A stretch of 64,000 bases of DNA. Origin: Paenibacillus sp. Soil522 (GTDB lineage: Bacteria > Bacillota > Bacilli > Paenibacillales > Paenibacillaceae). The notes below the pieces were generated by a model. The model was given only the letters and a program-made list of their open reading frames with translations. It did no database searches and was not told where the DNA came from. A program made the position numbers and the translations under genes. How positions within the stretch are numbered: the first letter of the stretch is position 1; each line of letters opens with the position of its first letter. Shown in pieces: positions 51,553 through 60,687 of this stretch. Location of the stretch: assembly GCF_001428245.1 (NCBI RefSeq), contig NZ_LMRV01000002.1:124001-188000 (forward strand), read 5' to 3'.

Positions 51553-51720
51553 GGCAATCCCCTTATTTTCGGAATGATTCAAATCACATGGTTGCAACAA
51601 AGATCAATATATTCCACCTTGTTCGACATCATTATCGGTGTTTTTGCACAATCATACAACCTATACTTAAACCATAGAGCGATCAAAGAAAACATAGTTC
51701 ATTTTGAAAGGGGAGTCAAT
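51553..51720. promoter_or_regulatory. Divergent promoter region of system B
   Basis: This 168-bp A/T-rich gap separates the kinase (leftward) from the permease operon (rightward). A TATACT at 51662-51667 could be a -10 element for the permeases, without a good -35, which fits activator dependence on the AraC-type regulator. The exact operator is not identifiable by eye. Confidence 0.35.
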
Positions 51721-52605
51721 ATGTACAAGAGCAACAGACTCAGTCAATGGTTTCAGCAAACGGTATTTGTCGGACCAGGACTATTATTTTTCACTGTTAT
51801 TGTATTAATCCCATTTTTACTCGGGTTTTACTATTCGTTTACCGATTGGAACGGTCTGGACATGGATAAAGCGACCTGGACAGGCATGGCAAACTTGGAG
51901 AGAATCATGTCGGACGATAAGTTTTGGGAGTCCTTCTGGTTTACGATCAAATTTACGCTTATTACGGTAGTTGCTATCAATGGTTTGGCGTTTGTGCTTG
52001 CTGTTATATTAGTAAAGCCGCTCAAAACAAAAAATGCGCTGCGCACCATTTTCTTTATGCCGAACGTTATCGGGGGCATATTATTAGGCTTTATATGGCA
52101 GTTTATATTTACAAAAGGGTTCAGCACAGTCGGAGATATAACCCACATTCCGTTTTTTGAGCTGCCTTGGTTAGGGACGCCGAATACCGCATTTTGGGGG
52201 ATTGTCATCGTCTTCATCTGGCAGACAGTCGGATACATGATGGTCATTTATATCGCGGCATTAGCGGGGGTGCCGAAAGATTTAATTGAAGCGGCTCATA
52301 TCGACGGTGCAAATTACTGGCAAATGCTTAAAAGCGTGTTAGTTCCGTTAATTATGCCGGCGGTTACCATCTGCTTGTTCTTGACGATATCCAATGCTTT
52401 CAAAACCTTTGATTTGAATCTCTCGTTAACAAAGGGCGGACCGGGTACATCCACTCAATCGCTTGCCTACAACATATATGCGGAAGCGTTGAATAACAAC
52501 CGCTATGGACTAGGTACCGCCAAAGCGATGCTGTTTTTCATAGGCGTATCCATCATTACCATTGTGCAAGTATGGGTAACTAAGCGTAAGGAGGTTGAAG
52601 CGTAA
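51721..52605 (+). CDS. Sugar ABC transporter permease, MsmF-like (system B)
   Basis: A 294-residue permease with six helices, S-F-T-D-W-N-G near the N-terminus, EAA loop E-A-A-H-I-D-G-A-N and T-K-G-G-P near the end. The ATG at 51721 follows AAAGGGGAGTCAAT. Its final base is shared with the start of the next permease (TAATG). Close paralogue of the permease at 28646. Confidence 0.93.
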   Translation: MYKSNRLSQWFQQTVFVGPGLLFFTVIVLIPFLLGFYYSFTDWNGLDMDKATWTGMANLERIMSDDKFWESFWFTIKFTLITVVAINGLAFVLAVILVKPLKTKNALRTIFFMPNVIGGILLGFIWQFIFTKGFSTVGDITHIPFFELPWLGTPNTAFWGIVIVFIWQTVGYMMVIYIAALAGVPKDLIEAAHIDGANYWQMLKSVLVPLIMPAVTICLFLTISNAFKTFDLNLSLTKGGPGTSTQSLAYNIYAEALNNNRYGLGTAKAMLFFIGVSIITIVQVWVTKRKEVEA

Positions 52606-53444
52606 TGGAACGGGCCGAAAAGTATAATGTCGGATTATTGGTTCTGGAAATTATTATCGTTATCATCGGACTGCTGTTTTTGTCCCCGTTTTATTTCGTC
52701 TTGGTCAATTCGGTAAAAACGCTGGGCGAAATTTTGGTTGATGCAGCTTCAATGCCGCTAACGTACCACTGGAATAACTACGTTAAAGTGTGGGATATTA
52801 TCGAATTTCCGAAAGTCATGTTTAACTCGTTTCAAATTACCGTCATCAGCGTGGCTGGCATTGTTTTGATCAGCTCCATGACCGCTTACCGCTTAGTGCG
52901 CAGGCCTACGTTATTTAATAAAATTTTGTTCAACGTGTTCGTGGCCTCCATGATTATTCCGTTTCAATCGGTCATGCTTCAATTGGTGCGCATCACCAGC
53001 TTGCTGGAATTACGGGGCAATTTGCTCGGGATCGTCGTTTGTTACCTCGGCTTCGGTTTGGCATTATCCGTATTTTTATTCCATGGATTTATTAAAACGG
53101 TGCCGCTGGAAATTGAAGAAGCTGCGGTGGTGGACGGCTGCACGCCGTACGGCGTATTTTTTAAAATCGTATTTCCGCTGCTTCGTCCCATTATGGCGAC
53201 CATTATCATCCTCAACAGCTTGTGGATTTGGAACGATTATTTGCTGCCGGTATTGGTTATAGGCGGCAATAAAGAATTGTTGACGATTCCGCTAGCGATC
53301 ACCAGATTTTTCGGGCAGTACACGAAGCAATGGGATATGGCTTTGGCCGGACTTACGATCGGGATTGCTCCGATCATCGTGTTTTTCCTAGCTTTGCAAA
53401 AATATATTGTAGAGGGAATTACAGCAGGCTCCGTCAAAGGCTAA
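52605..53444 (+). CDS. Sugar ABC transporter permease, MsmG-like (system B)
   Basis: A 279-residue permease with six helices, EAA loop E-E-A-A-V-V-D-G-C and C-terminal I-V-E-G-I-T-A-G-S-V-K-G. The start overlaps the preceding stop by one base (TAATG), with TAAGGAGG upstream. In this system the binding protein gene comes after the permeases, the reverse of system A. No ATPase gene is nearby. Confidence 0.93.
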   Translation: MERAEKYNVGLLVLEIIIVIIGLLFLSPFYFVLVNSVKTLGEILVDAASMPLTYHWNNYVKVWDIIEFPKVMFNSFQITVISVAGIVLISSMTAYRLVRRPTLFNKILFNVFVASMIIPFQSVMLQLVRITSLLELRGNLLGIVVCYLGFGLALSVFLFHGFIKTVPLEIEEAAVVDGCTPYGVFFKIVFPLLRPIMATIIILNSLWIWNDYLLPVLVIGGNKELLTIPLAITRFFGQYTKQWDMALAGLTIGIAPIIVFFLALQKYIVEGITAGSVKG

Positions 53445-53551
53445 ACAACATGTTCCACTTTTTTGTTCAACATCGTCTGTGTTTAAGGTCCTGGCTTCGT
53501 AATATAATGGGCCTTGTAAATACAAAAAGACAAGAAATGGGAGGTCTTTAA

Positions 53552-54817
53552 ATGAAAAGGTTTACATCGATTGCTCTGGCTGTTGTTTTGATGACTTCGA
53601 TATTGGCAGGATGCGGTAAAGCGGATAATAGCAACATGCCTGCAGCAGACAACACGAAAACTGAAAAAGTTTCGATTAAGGTTTTCCAATTCAAGGTGGA
53701 AATTGCCGATGCATTGAACAGAATGGCGGAAGAATATGAGAAAGAAACCGGCGTACATGTCGATATCGAGACGCATGGCGGCGGCGAAGATTACGGCGCA
53801 TTGCTGAAAGCGGAATTTGCGGCTGGCTCCGAACCTGAAATTTACACGAACGGCGGTTTTACGGCGCTTGTTCCTTACATGGACCGGGCAACCGACCTGA
53901 GCAACGAACCGTGGGCAAAAGACGTGTTGGAGATGGCCAAAGTCCCTACAACCGTGGATGGCAAGCTTTACGGCATGCCGATGAACACGGAAGGGTACGG
54001 TTTGATTTACAACAAAGACTTGTTCGCAAAAGCAGGTATTACCGAGACTCCGAAAACACTTTCCCAATTAACGGATGCGGTGAAAAAACTGCAGGCTGCA
54101 GGCATTACTCCTTTTGAAACGACAAACGAATGGTGGTCCTTGGGTATTCACTTGGTCAACGTCGCGATTGCCAGCCAACCGGATCCTGCAAAGTTTGCCG
54201 AGGATTTGAAAGCAGGCAAGACGACGATTAAAGGAAACAAGCAGTTCCAGGAATGGCTGGATCTTGTTGATCTGATCATCAACAATGCGCAGAAGAAGAA
54301 GCTAACAACAGACTATGCAACACAAGTTGCGGAATTTGCGGCAGGAAAAGCGGCTATGATGCAGCAAGGCAACTGGACGCAGCCTGACATCGACAAAGTG
54401 AATCCGGAATTGAACCTGGGCGTTCTGCCTCTTCCGATTAATGATTCCGAAAGTCATGTATTTGTAGGCGTTCCGAGCAACTGGATCGTCAACAGCAAGT
54501 CCGAGCATCCGGAAGAAGCGAAAGCATTCTTGAACTGGCTCGTTTCATCTGAAAGCGGGAAAACGTTTCTGACTAAGGAATTCAAATTTATGCCGGCTCT
54601 GACTAACATTACGGCTACAGCGGATGAAATCGGACCCATTGCGGTTTCCCTTCAAGAGCAAGCTTCCACCGCGCTTGGCTGGCAATGGGACCGTTTCCCG
54701 GATGGAACGATTCAAGGGTTTGGAGCAGCTATGCAGGAATATTTAGGCGCTCAAATCAACAGAGATCAATTGCTGGATAAACTTGATACAACCGTGAAAG
54801 ATATTATGAGCAAGTAA
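53552..54817 (+). CDS. Carbohydrate ABC transporter binding lipoprotein (system B)
   Basis: A 421-residue family 1 extracellular binding protein. The lipobox is T-S-I-L-A-G-C. The mature N-terminus continues V-S-I-K-V-F-Q-F-K-V-E-I-A-D-A, paralleling the system A protein's L-K-L-L-Q-F-K-A-E-I; both share N-E-P-W, E-G-Y-G-L/F-I-Y-N-K and M-M-Q-Q-G-N/V-W. GGGAGGTCTTTAA precedes the ATG. It captures the sugar for permeases 51721 and 52605; the specific sugar is unknown. Confidence 0.93.
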   Translation: MKRFTSIALAVVLMTSILAGCGKADNSNMPAADNTKTEKVSIKVFQFKVEIADALNRMAEEYEKETGVHVDIETHGGGEDYGALLKAEFAAGSEPEIYTNGGFTALVPYMDRATDLSNEPWAKDVLEMAKVPTTVDGKLYGMPMNTEGYGLIYNKDLFAKAGITETPKTLSQLTDAVKKLQAAGITPFETTNEWWSLGIHLVNVAIASQPDPAKFAEDLKAGKTTIKGNKQFQEWLDLVDLIINNAQKKKLTTDYATQVAEFAAGKAAMMQQGNWTQPDIDKVNPELNLGVLPLPINDSESHVFVGVPSNWIVNSKSEHPEEAKAFLNWLVSSESGKTFLTKEFKFMPALTNITATADEIGPIAVSLQEQASTALGWQWDRFPDGTIQGFGAAMQEYLGAQINRDQLLDKLDTTVKDIMSK

Positions 54818-54850
54818 TTCAATACCGCTTCGCGTTATTCACGAATAAGA

Positions 54851-54897
54851 AAATCCTCCTGCCACACAAGTTATTGTGAATGGCGGGAGGATTTTTT
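54851..54897 (+). terminator. Terminator of system B transporter operon
   Basis: AAATCCTCCTGCCA ... TGGCGGGAGGATTTTTT is a strong stem with one mismatch and a T run. Confidence 0.88.
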
Positions 54898-55032
54898 GCG
54901 TTAATACCAACCCGATAACGCAATGCGAGTATAGTGGCATAAATCGAAGGCTTCGCAAATAAAAATGATTATATTGCAGATGCTGTGTTTTTTTCTTTGG
55001 CAGCTATAAGCTCAGACGAGGCAGGGGATCGT

Positions 55033-56031
55033 ATGGTCAAAAAAGGGATGATCGATGGCTTGTCGATTGTTTTTTTGCTGCTCGTTATCGCCTATATCGG
55101 ATTAGTCGTTATTCCGGCCGAGCAGCTTGAGAAGGTATGGTCGAAGCAGCAAGTTGATTTTATCGAAACGGTGCTCATGTGGTGCACGATCAGTCTCGGC
55201 ATATTGCTTACGGTATATTTTGAAATCAGACATTTCGTTACTCAAAAACGCACGATCTATTTTTTAACCGAGGTCATACCAGGTAGTGCTCAGCATATCG
55301 GAGCGCGCGAGGAGCAGCAGGACGCCTTTGGTTTCCCGGCTTTGCACGATCCGGAGGCCGTTAAGCGCTATGGTATGCTGGCCGTGCTTGCCGATGGAAT
55401 GGGCGGACTCGCTATGGGCAAGGAGGCAAGCCAGCTTGCCGTGCAAACCTTGTTGAATGAATATTTGAAAAAAACGGCCGGGGAATCCGTTCCCGAGGCG
55501 CTGAAGAAGGCGCTGCATAAGGCGAATAAAGCGGTGTATGAGCTGGCGCTGCAGCATGAGCTGGAATGGAACGTAGGAACGACGCTCGTTGCTGCCGTTA
55601 TTAAGGAAGGGATGCTGCATTGGATCTCGGTAGGGGACAGCCGTATCTATTTGTACCGGGGGGGCGTACTTGTTCCTTTGACGCGGGATCATGTTTACGC
55701 GAATGTTTTGGATATGCGGGTTAAGGAAGGCAAGTTGACGAGAGGGGAAGCGGAGTCGCATCCGGAACGCCATTTATTAACCAGCTATTTGGGTATTCCT
55801 AAGCTGGATGAGATCGATGCCAGCCGAAAGCCGTTTCGTGTAGCTGAGGGCGATTGGATTTTATTGTGTAGCGACGGGGTATATGACGAATTGTCGGAGC
55901 CATTGCTGGAGGTTGCGGTTCGCATGCCGCCGCAGCAAGCCGCCGAGTTTATTTTGCAGCATGTCCTTGCGCTGGAGAATCCGTATCAGGACAATGCGAC
56001 CATTGCGATATTAGCCTGCTCACAGCGGTAA
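55033..56031 (+). CDS. Membrane-anchored PP2C-family Ser/Thr phosphatase
   Basis: A 332-residue protein with two N-terminal membrane helices (about residues 7-27 and 45-68) and a cytoplasmic PP2C/PPM domain. Metal and catalytic motifs are visible: A-D-G-M-G-G (first metal Asp), V-G-D-S-R-I-Y-L-Y-R, C-S-D-G-V-Y-D-E and D-N-A-T-I. The start at 55033 is chosen from GCAGGGGATCGT upstream; the frame extends to 54985. Membrane tethering before the catalytic domain is unusual next to the common soluble PrpC. No partner kinase gene is adjacent, so targets are unknown. Confidence 0.85.
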   Translation: MVKKGMIDGLSIVFLLLVIAYIGLVVIPAEQLEKVWSKQQVDFIETVLMWCTISLGILLTVYFEIRHFVTQKRTIYFLTEVIPGSAQHIGAREEQQDAFGFPALHDPEAVKRYGMLAVLADGMGGLAMGKEASQLAVQTLLNEYLKKTAGESVPEALKKALHKANKAVYELALQHELEWNVGTTLVAAVIKEGMLHWISVGDSRIYLYRGGVLVPLTRDHVYANVLDMRVKEGKLTRGEAESHPERHLLTSYLGIPKLDEIDASRKPFRVAEGDWILLCSDGVYDELSEPLLEVAVRMPPQQAAEFILQHVLALENPYQDNATIAILACSQR

Positions 56032-56047
56032 GTAGGAAGGACAGGTG

Positions 56048-56716
56048 AAGGCGAAGCCGGGCGGCATGGGCGATCTTTTGCCGCCGACGCCGGCGCCGCA
56101 TTATTTTGAATCATTTATTGCATTAGGCGGAAGAAGCATGATTTGGAACGGGGTCACTCCGCGGATGCATCAGGTGGATATCGCGCAATGGCCCGTTTCT
56201 CCGGCGGAAATTGACAGTTATTACACGATAGCCGAGCAGGTCATGGCGGTGAAAGCCCGCGAATTAAAGCCGATGCTTGAGCAAGTGAACGTCGGATACG
56301 GCGCTTCCTGAGCAGTTGAATCCCGGTATGAGAATTACGTCGCGCTGAACCCGCGCAGAGTGGACGATTACGGCGTTCCCGAATTGGAGGTTGAGTTCTC
56401 GTACAGCGCCAAAGACAAGGAGGTATTTCGGCGGATGGGCGAAGGCGTTAAGCGGGCGCTTGAGGCTTCGCAAGTAACGCAAACATCGCTTAGTTCGCTT
56501 ACTGCCGGACTGGTGTACCATGATATGGGAACTTGCAGGATGGGCTATTTCCCAGCAACCTCCGCAACCGATCCATACGGCCAGATTCACGGCGTGCAGG
56601 GCCTTTACGTAGCGGATAACAGCGTCATCCCGACGAGCGGTGCGGCGAATCCTACGCTCACCACCGTCGCACTTGCCATCCGCACAGCGGACTATTTGAT
56701 GAAACAGCTTCGCTAG
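56048..56716 (+). pseudogene. Decayed GMC oxidoreductase
   Basis: Two GMC pieces remain. The first (to about 56311) covers the central F-I-A-L-G-G-R-S-M-I-W region with W-P-V-S-P-A-E-I-D-S-Y-Y. The second (about 56312-56716) covers the C-terminal domain with D-M-G-T-C-R-M-G, Y-V-A-D-N-S and N-P-T-L-T-T-V-A-L. The FAD-binding N-terminus is gone, the middle is deleted, and a TGA separates the pieces. It is clearly homologous to the intact enzyme at 36707. The downstream TIM-barrel gene remains intact, mirroring the isomerase-GMC pair at 35.7-38.4 kb. Confidence 0.85.
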
Positions 56717-56754
56717 AAGCGGATCGGCATGTCTTTTATAAGATAATGGAGGTG

Positions 56755-57537
56755 ATGACGCTGAAATTTTCCGTTTCCATTGAAGCAGTGTATGCAGGCA
56801 AAGATTTTGTCCAAAGCATGGTGGAGGTTAAACGGGCAGGCTTTAACGCATTTGAGTTTTGGATCTGGTGGGAAAAAGATTTGTATGCGATTAAAGCTGC
56901 GAAGGAGGCGCTGCAGCTTACGCTTGCAAGTATTGTTACAAAATTTATCAGCTTGACCGACCCTTCTAAAAGGCAGGAATATGTGGAAGGCCTCAAGCAA
57001 ACGATTGCCGTTGCTCAGATGCTGGGATGCAGCCACATTATTTCGCAGGTCGGTCAAGAAATACCGGGCGTCCCCCGGGAGGAACAGCACCGCAGTATTG
57101 TAGAAGGGCTGAGAGTATGCGTGCCCCTGCTGAGGCAGGCGGGAATGATGCTGGTAATTGAACCGCTTAATACACAGGTCGACCATCCGGGCTATTATTT
57201 ATACCACTCCGATGAGGCGTTTCAGATTGTCGACGAAGTCGGCAGTCCTTATGTCAAAGTGCTGTACGACATTTATCATATGCAGGTTATGGAAGGGAAT
57301 ATTATATCCGCCATTACTCGAAATATCGATAAAATCGGGTATTTCCACGTAGCGGGGGCTCCAGGAAGACACGAGCCGTATACAGGTGAGCTTTATTATT
57401 TGAACATCTTTAAAGCGATTGAGGCAACCGGGTTTAGAGGATATGTAGGACTGGAATATTTTCCAATTGAAGACGCTGCGCTGGGTCTTACAAAGTTTCT
57501 CAGCTGGGTCACGTCCGGAGGCATTCAGTTGGACTAG
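56755..57537 (+). CDS. Hydroxypyruvate isomerase-like TIM-barrel protein
   Basis: A roughly 260-residue xylose-isomerase-like TIM barrel, closest in pattern to the Hyi/YcjR group: L-K-F-S-V-S-I-E-A-V-Y start, L-V-I-E-P-L-N (metal Glu), V-L-Y-D-I-Y-H-M (Asp/His), Y-F-H-V-A-G-A-P-G-R-H-E and G-L-E-Y-F-P. Start choice is unclear: GGAGG sits two bases before ATG 56755 but at ideal distance from an in-frame CTG at 56761, and family members usually start at that lysine. Location next to a GMC oxidoreductase remnant suggests a role in modified-sugar metabolism. Confidence 0.88.
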   Translation: MTLKFSVSIEAVYAGKDFVQSMVEVKRAGFNAFEFWIWWEKDLYAIKAAKEALQLTLASIVTKFISLTDPSKRQEYVEGLKQTIAVAQMLGCSHIISQVGQEIPGVPREEQHRSIVEGLRVCVPLLRQAGMMLVIEPLNTQVDHPGYYLYHSDEAFQIVDEVGSPYVKVLYDIYHMQVMEGNIISAITRNIDKIGYFHVAGAPGRHEPYTGELYYLNIFKAIEATGFRGYVGLEYFPIEDAALGLTKFLSWVTSGGIQLD

Positions 57538-57661
57538 TACGGAAATGAAAGATGAACGCTGGATGTGCGGTTACGGCGGTTTATTTCGACAAATATTGTT
57601 TTGGTTAGAACAGCCCAGTTCTTGGGTATTATAGGGAAGAAACGATTGAGGAGGTAATGAA

Positions 57662-58048
57662 ATGGAAGATGAGAGCGATCGCGATAGACACCAGTCTAAC
57701 AGCTTAGTGACGGAGAAAGATATAGACCCTGAATTCGGTTTATTTACGGAGGAGGCGCGAGACGGCGCGGTGTATGATGCAGCTGCGCTGCTGCAAAAAC
57801 AGCATCCGGATGAGAATGCGCATGTGCATGAGTCTCATATTCCAGCTGCTCTGGAGGCTGGTGATGAGCTGGACCAGGAGATAGATACCGCAGAGGAAAT
57901 ATCGGAGGAGCTGGCTGCCGTTCCCGATGCGGATATCCTTGCAAAGGACAGCCCTATTGATCCTGCATCCCCGGGCGAGGAGTTCCACGGTACTGACTTA
58001 CTGAATGGCGTCGGCAATCATCCGGAGGAAGAGACGGAAGAGCTCTAA
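57662..58048 (+). CDS. Acidic low-complexity hypothetical protein
   Basis: A 128-residue very acidic protein (many Glu and Asp, few basic residues) without a recognisable domain, Cys or membrane segment; likely disordered. RBS GAGGAGGTAATGAA. Repeated motif-like E-E-I-S-E-E-L and D-x-D-I-L segments. It lies between a TIM-barrel gene and a helicase gene, unlinked to either by spacing. Function unknown. Confidence 0.72.
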   Translation: MEDESDRDRHQSNSLVTEKDIDPEFGLFTEEARDGAVYDAAALLQKQHPDENAHVHESHIPAALEAGDELDQEIDTAEEISEELAAVPDADILAKDSPIDPASPGEEFHGTDLLNGVGNHPEEETEEL

Positions 58049-58127
58049 ATTTTGCAACATATAAAGTTGAACGAATTATAAAGCTATATTGTATTGTCGC
58101 AGGATAGAAGCTCGTTTTTAGGGAGGA

Positions 58128-58170
58128 TAAGCGTCTAAGTTGTACTCCGTACAACATAGACGCTTATTTT
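58128..58170 (+). terminator. Long hairpin terminator
   Basis: AAGCGTCTA-A-GTTGTA, loop CTCCG, TACAAC-A-TAGACGCTT followed by ATTTT. The stretch 58049-58377 otherwise holds only three short GCAGGATAG repeats at about 58099, 58183 and 58234. Confidence 0.75.
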
Positions 58171-58377
58171 GTTAGCCGAATATGCAGGATAGAGTAGGGT
58201 TCGGCTCTAAAAAGGAACATGTTACTGCAAATGTGCAGGATAGCGACGCGTGATTGTGACTGGATTAGTCAGCAGTGGCATTATGCTGCTGAAGTTCGGA
58301 GCCGTGTACGGTTGGTGCGCCGCTTATGGTACAATTGAGGAACAAATGTTCTTTATGGGAGCGGTTGATCAGACGTT

Positions 58378-60687
58378 ATGCTAATGAATGATACGGTCAC
58401 GATATCGGTGAGACATTTAGTCGAATATGTATTTCTTAGCGGAAGCATCGATGCAAGGCTTAATGCGATCGACACGATGCACGAGGGGACGAGGGCGCAT
58501 CAGAGAGTGCAGCGGACATACGGCGAGCAGGATCTTAAGGAGGTCTACGTTAAAGCGGATATCGCGGTGGATGATCTGCTGTTTGCTGTGGATGGACGCT
58601 GTGACGGGCTGCTGGGAACGGAGCCGCTGTTGACCGTAGATGAGATTAAATCGACGGGTGGCGATCTGGAGCAAATAACCGGGGACGGTTATCCCGTACA
58701 CTGGGCGCAGGCACTGTTCTATGCATACATGTACGCTAAAGAGCATGGGCAGGCAGCGATGCGTGTACAGCTAACCTATGTGCAGACGGAGACGGAGGAG
58801 GAGCGGCGGTTTGTGCGGGAGGCCAGCTTCACGGAGCTGGAGCAATATGTCCATGAGATCGCCCTGCGGTATGCACCTTACGCGCAGCAGCGCCGCAAGC
58901 ATGAGCAGGCTAGAAACGAGAGCATTCGCGGGCTTGCATTCCCATTTGAGACTTACCGCGCAGGACAGCGCAAGCTGGCAGGAGCGGTCTACAAATCGAT
59001 CGAGGAAGGCGTTCGCCTGTTTGCGAAAGCGCCAACCGGCATCGGGAAGACGATTTCGACGACCTTTCCGGCCATCAAAGCGATGGGTGCGGGCATGCTG
59101 CAGCGATTTTATTATTTGACGGCGCGAACGACGACGAGAGCGGCGGCTGAGGATGCGCTGCTTTTTATGCGCGAGAAGGGTTTGAACCTGCATGCCGTTA
59201 CGATAACGGCTAAGGAAAAGATATGCTTTCAAGAGGAAGTGCGCTGCGAGAAGGAGCATTGTCCCTATGCGGACGGCTATTATGATCGGATTAATGGAGC
59301 GGTGCTTGATATATTGGAGCACGAAACGGTCATGACCAGGCCGGTCATTGAAGCGTATGCGCGAAAGCATCTGGTATGCCCGTTCGAATTTTCGCTTGAT
59401 TTGGCCTATGCGGCTGATGCAGTCGTGTGCGATTACAATTATATTTTTGACCCGCGTATTTCATTTAAGCGTCAATATGCGGAGATGAAGAAGCGGACGG
59501 CGCTGCTTGTGGACGAGGCGCATAACCTCGTCGACCGGGCGCGGGAGATGTTCTCGGCGGAGCTGACGAAAGCTCCGTTTCTTGCGATGCAGCGTAAGCT
59601 GAAGGGCTTGCACGGCGAGGGCTACCGCACGGCTAAGGCAATCAATGATTATTTTATCGCATTGCGCAAACAGAGCGACGGGGCGCCGCATTTGACGCTG
59701 CGGCAGCTGCCAGAGGAGCTTGTTGCGCTGGCGGAAGCATTCGCTTCGGCTGCCGAACAAGCGCTGGCGGCCGGCAATAGCGGAAGCGGCGGCGGATTGC
59801 TGCTCGATACGTATTTTGCAGCGCAAAATTTTATCCGCACGTCTAAGCTGTTCGATGATCGCTATGTTGTCTATATCGAGCTCTCGAAAAACGACGTGCG
59901 GCTCAAGCTGTATTGTCTTGATCCGTCGCTATTGCTGCGGCAGATGGGCAAGGGCTATCGCTCGCATGTCTATTTTTCTGCAACCCTCTCGCCGGTGTCG
60001 TATTATATGGACATGCTGGGAGCGGGAGAAGATGATTATACGCTCGCGGTGCCGTCGCCTTTTTCGAAGGAGCAGCTGGATGTCGTTATAAAATCGCTTT
60101 CGACCAGATATCATGACCGCGATGAGTCTAAGCTGCCGATTGCGAAGCTGATTATAGAGCTGATGGACAAGCGGCCGGGCAATTACTTCGCCTTCTTTCC
60201 GTCCTACGCCTATATGAATGCGGTTTATGAGACGTATATGGAGCTTAAGGAATGGTCGGTTCCCGCCGGCACTGCCTCTGATGCAGAGGTGCTGCTGCAA
60301 AGACCCGATATGTCGGAGGAGGAGCGGGACCGTTTCTTGGAGACGTTTCAGGGTGGAAGCGGGAAGTCCTTGCTTGGCTTTGCGGTGATGGGCGGCGTGT
60401 TCTCGGAGGGCGTCGATCTGGCGGGAGACCGGTTAATCGGCGTAATCGTTGTGGGCGTTGGATTGCCGCAGCTCGGCGTGGAGCGGAATATGCTGAAGGA
60501 TTATTTTAACGGGCAGGGGAAGAGCGGCTATGATTATGCTTACGTCTTCCCGGGCATGAACAAGGTGCTGCAGGCGGGAGGACGGTTAATCCGCTCGGAA
60601 ACCGATCGCGGGACGCTTGTGCTCATAGACGACCGGTATTTACAAGGCCATTACCAGCGGCTGCTGCCGGAGGAGTGGCGGGGATAA
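58378..60687 (+). CDS. PD-(D/E)XK nuclease fused to DinG/XPD-type Fe-S helicase
   Basis: A 769-residue fusion. Residues about 1-170 form a Cas4/RecB-like nuclease domain with His41, Asp76 (C-D-G), Glu89-x-Lys91 (V-D-E-I-K) and Q110-x-x-x-Y114. Residues about 180-769 form a superfamily 2 helicase: Q-motif Y192...Q196, Walker A A-P-T-G-I-G-K-T (217-224), four cysteines (282, 289, 294, 333) for an Fe-S cluster, DEAH at 378-381, and the C-terminal Q-A-G-G-R-L-I-R-S motif VI. It should unwind 5'-3' and cut DNA; a role in repair or defence is inferred. Start codon context is weak; two ATGs lie close together. Confidence 0.9.
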   Translation: MLMNDTVTISVRHLVEYVFLSGSIDARLNAIDTMHEGTRAHQRVQRTYGEQDLKEVYVKADIAVDDLLFAVDGRCDGLLGTEPLLTVDEIKSTGGDLEQITGDGYPVHWAQALFYAYMYAKEHGQAAMRVQLTYVQTETEEERRFVREASFTELEQYVHEIALRYAPYAQQRRKHEQARNESIRGLAFPFETYRAGQRKLAGAVYKSIEEGVRLFAKAPTGIGKTISTTFPAIKAMGAGMLQRFYYLTARTTTRAAAEDALLFMREKGLNLHAVTITAKEKICFQEEVRCEKEHCPYADGYYDRINGAVLDILEHETVMTRPVIEAYARKHLVCPFEFSLDLAYAADAVVCDYNYIFDPRISFKRQYAEMKKRTALLVDEAHNLVDRAREMFSAELTKAPFLAMQRKLKGLHGEGYRTAKAINDYFIALRKQSDGAPHLTLRQLPEELVALAEAFASAAEQALAAGNSGSGGGLLLDTYFAAQNFIRTSKLFDDRYVVYIELSKNDVRLKLYCLDPSLLLRQMGKGYRSHVYFSATLSPVSYYMDMLGAGEDDYTLAVPSPFSKEQLDVVIKSLSTRYHDRDESKLPIAKLIIELMDKRPGNYFAFFPSYAYMNAVYETYMELKEWSVPAGTASDAEVLLQRPDMSEEERDRFLETFQGGSGKSLLGFAVMGGVFSEGVDLAGDRLIGVIVVGVGLPQLGVERNMLKDYFNGQGKSGYDYAYVFPGMNKVLQAGGRLIRSETDRGTLVLIDDRYLQGHYQRLLPEEWRG

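Noticed and set aside
57740..57988. Several minus-strand ORFs over the acidic protein gene
   Set aside because: They are antisense shadows of the gene at 57662, which has a strong RBS and a normal start.
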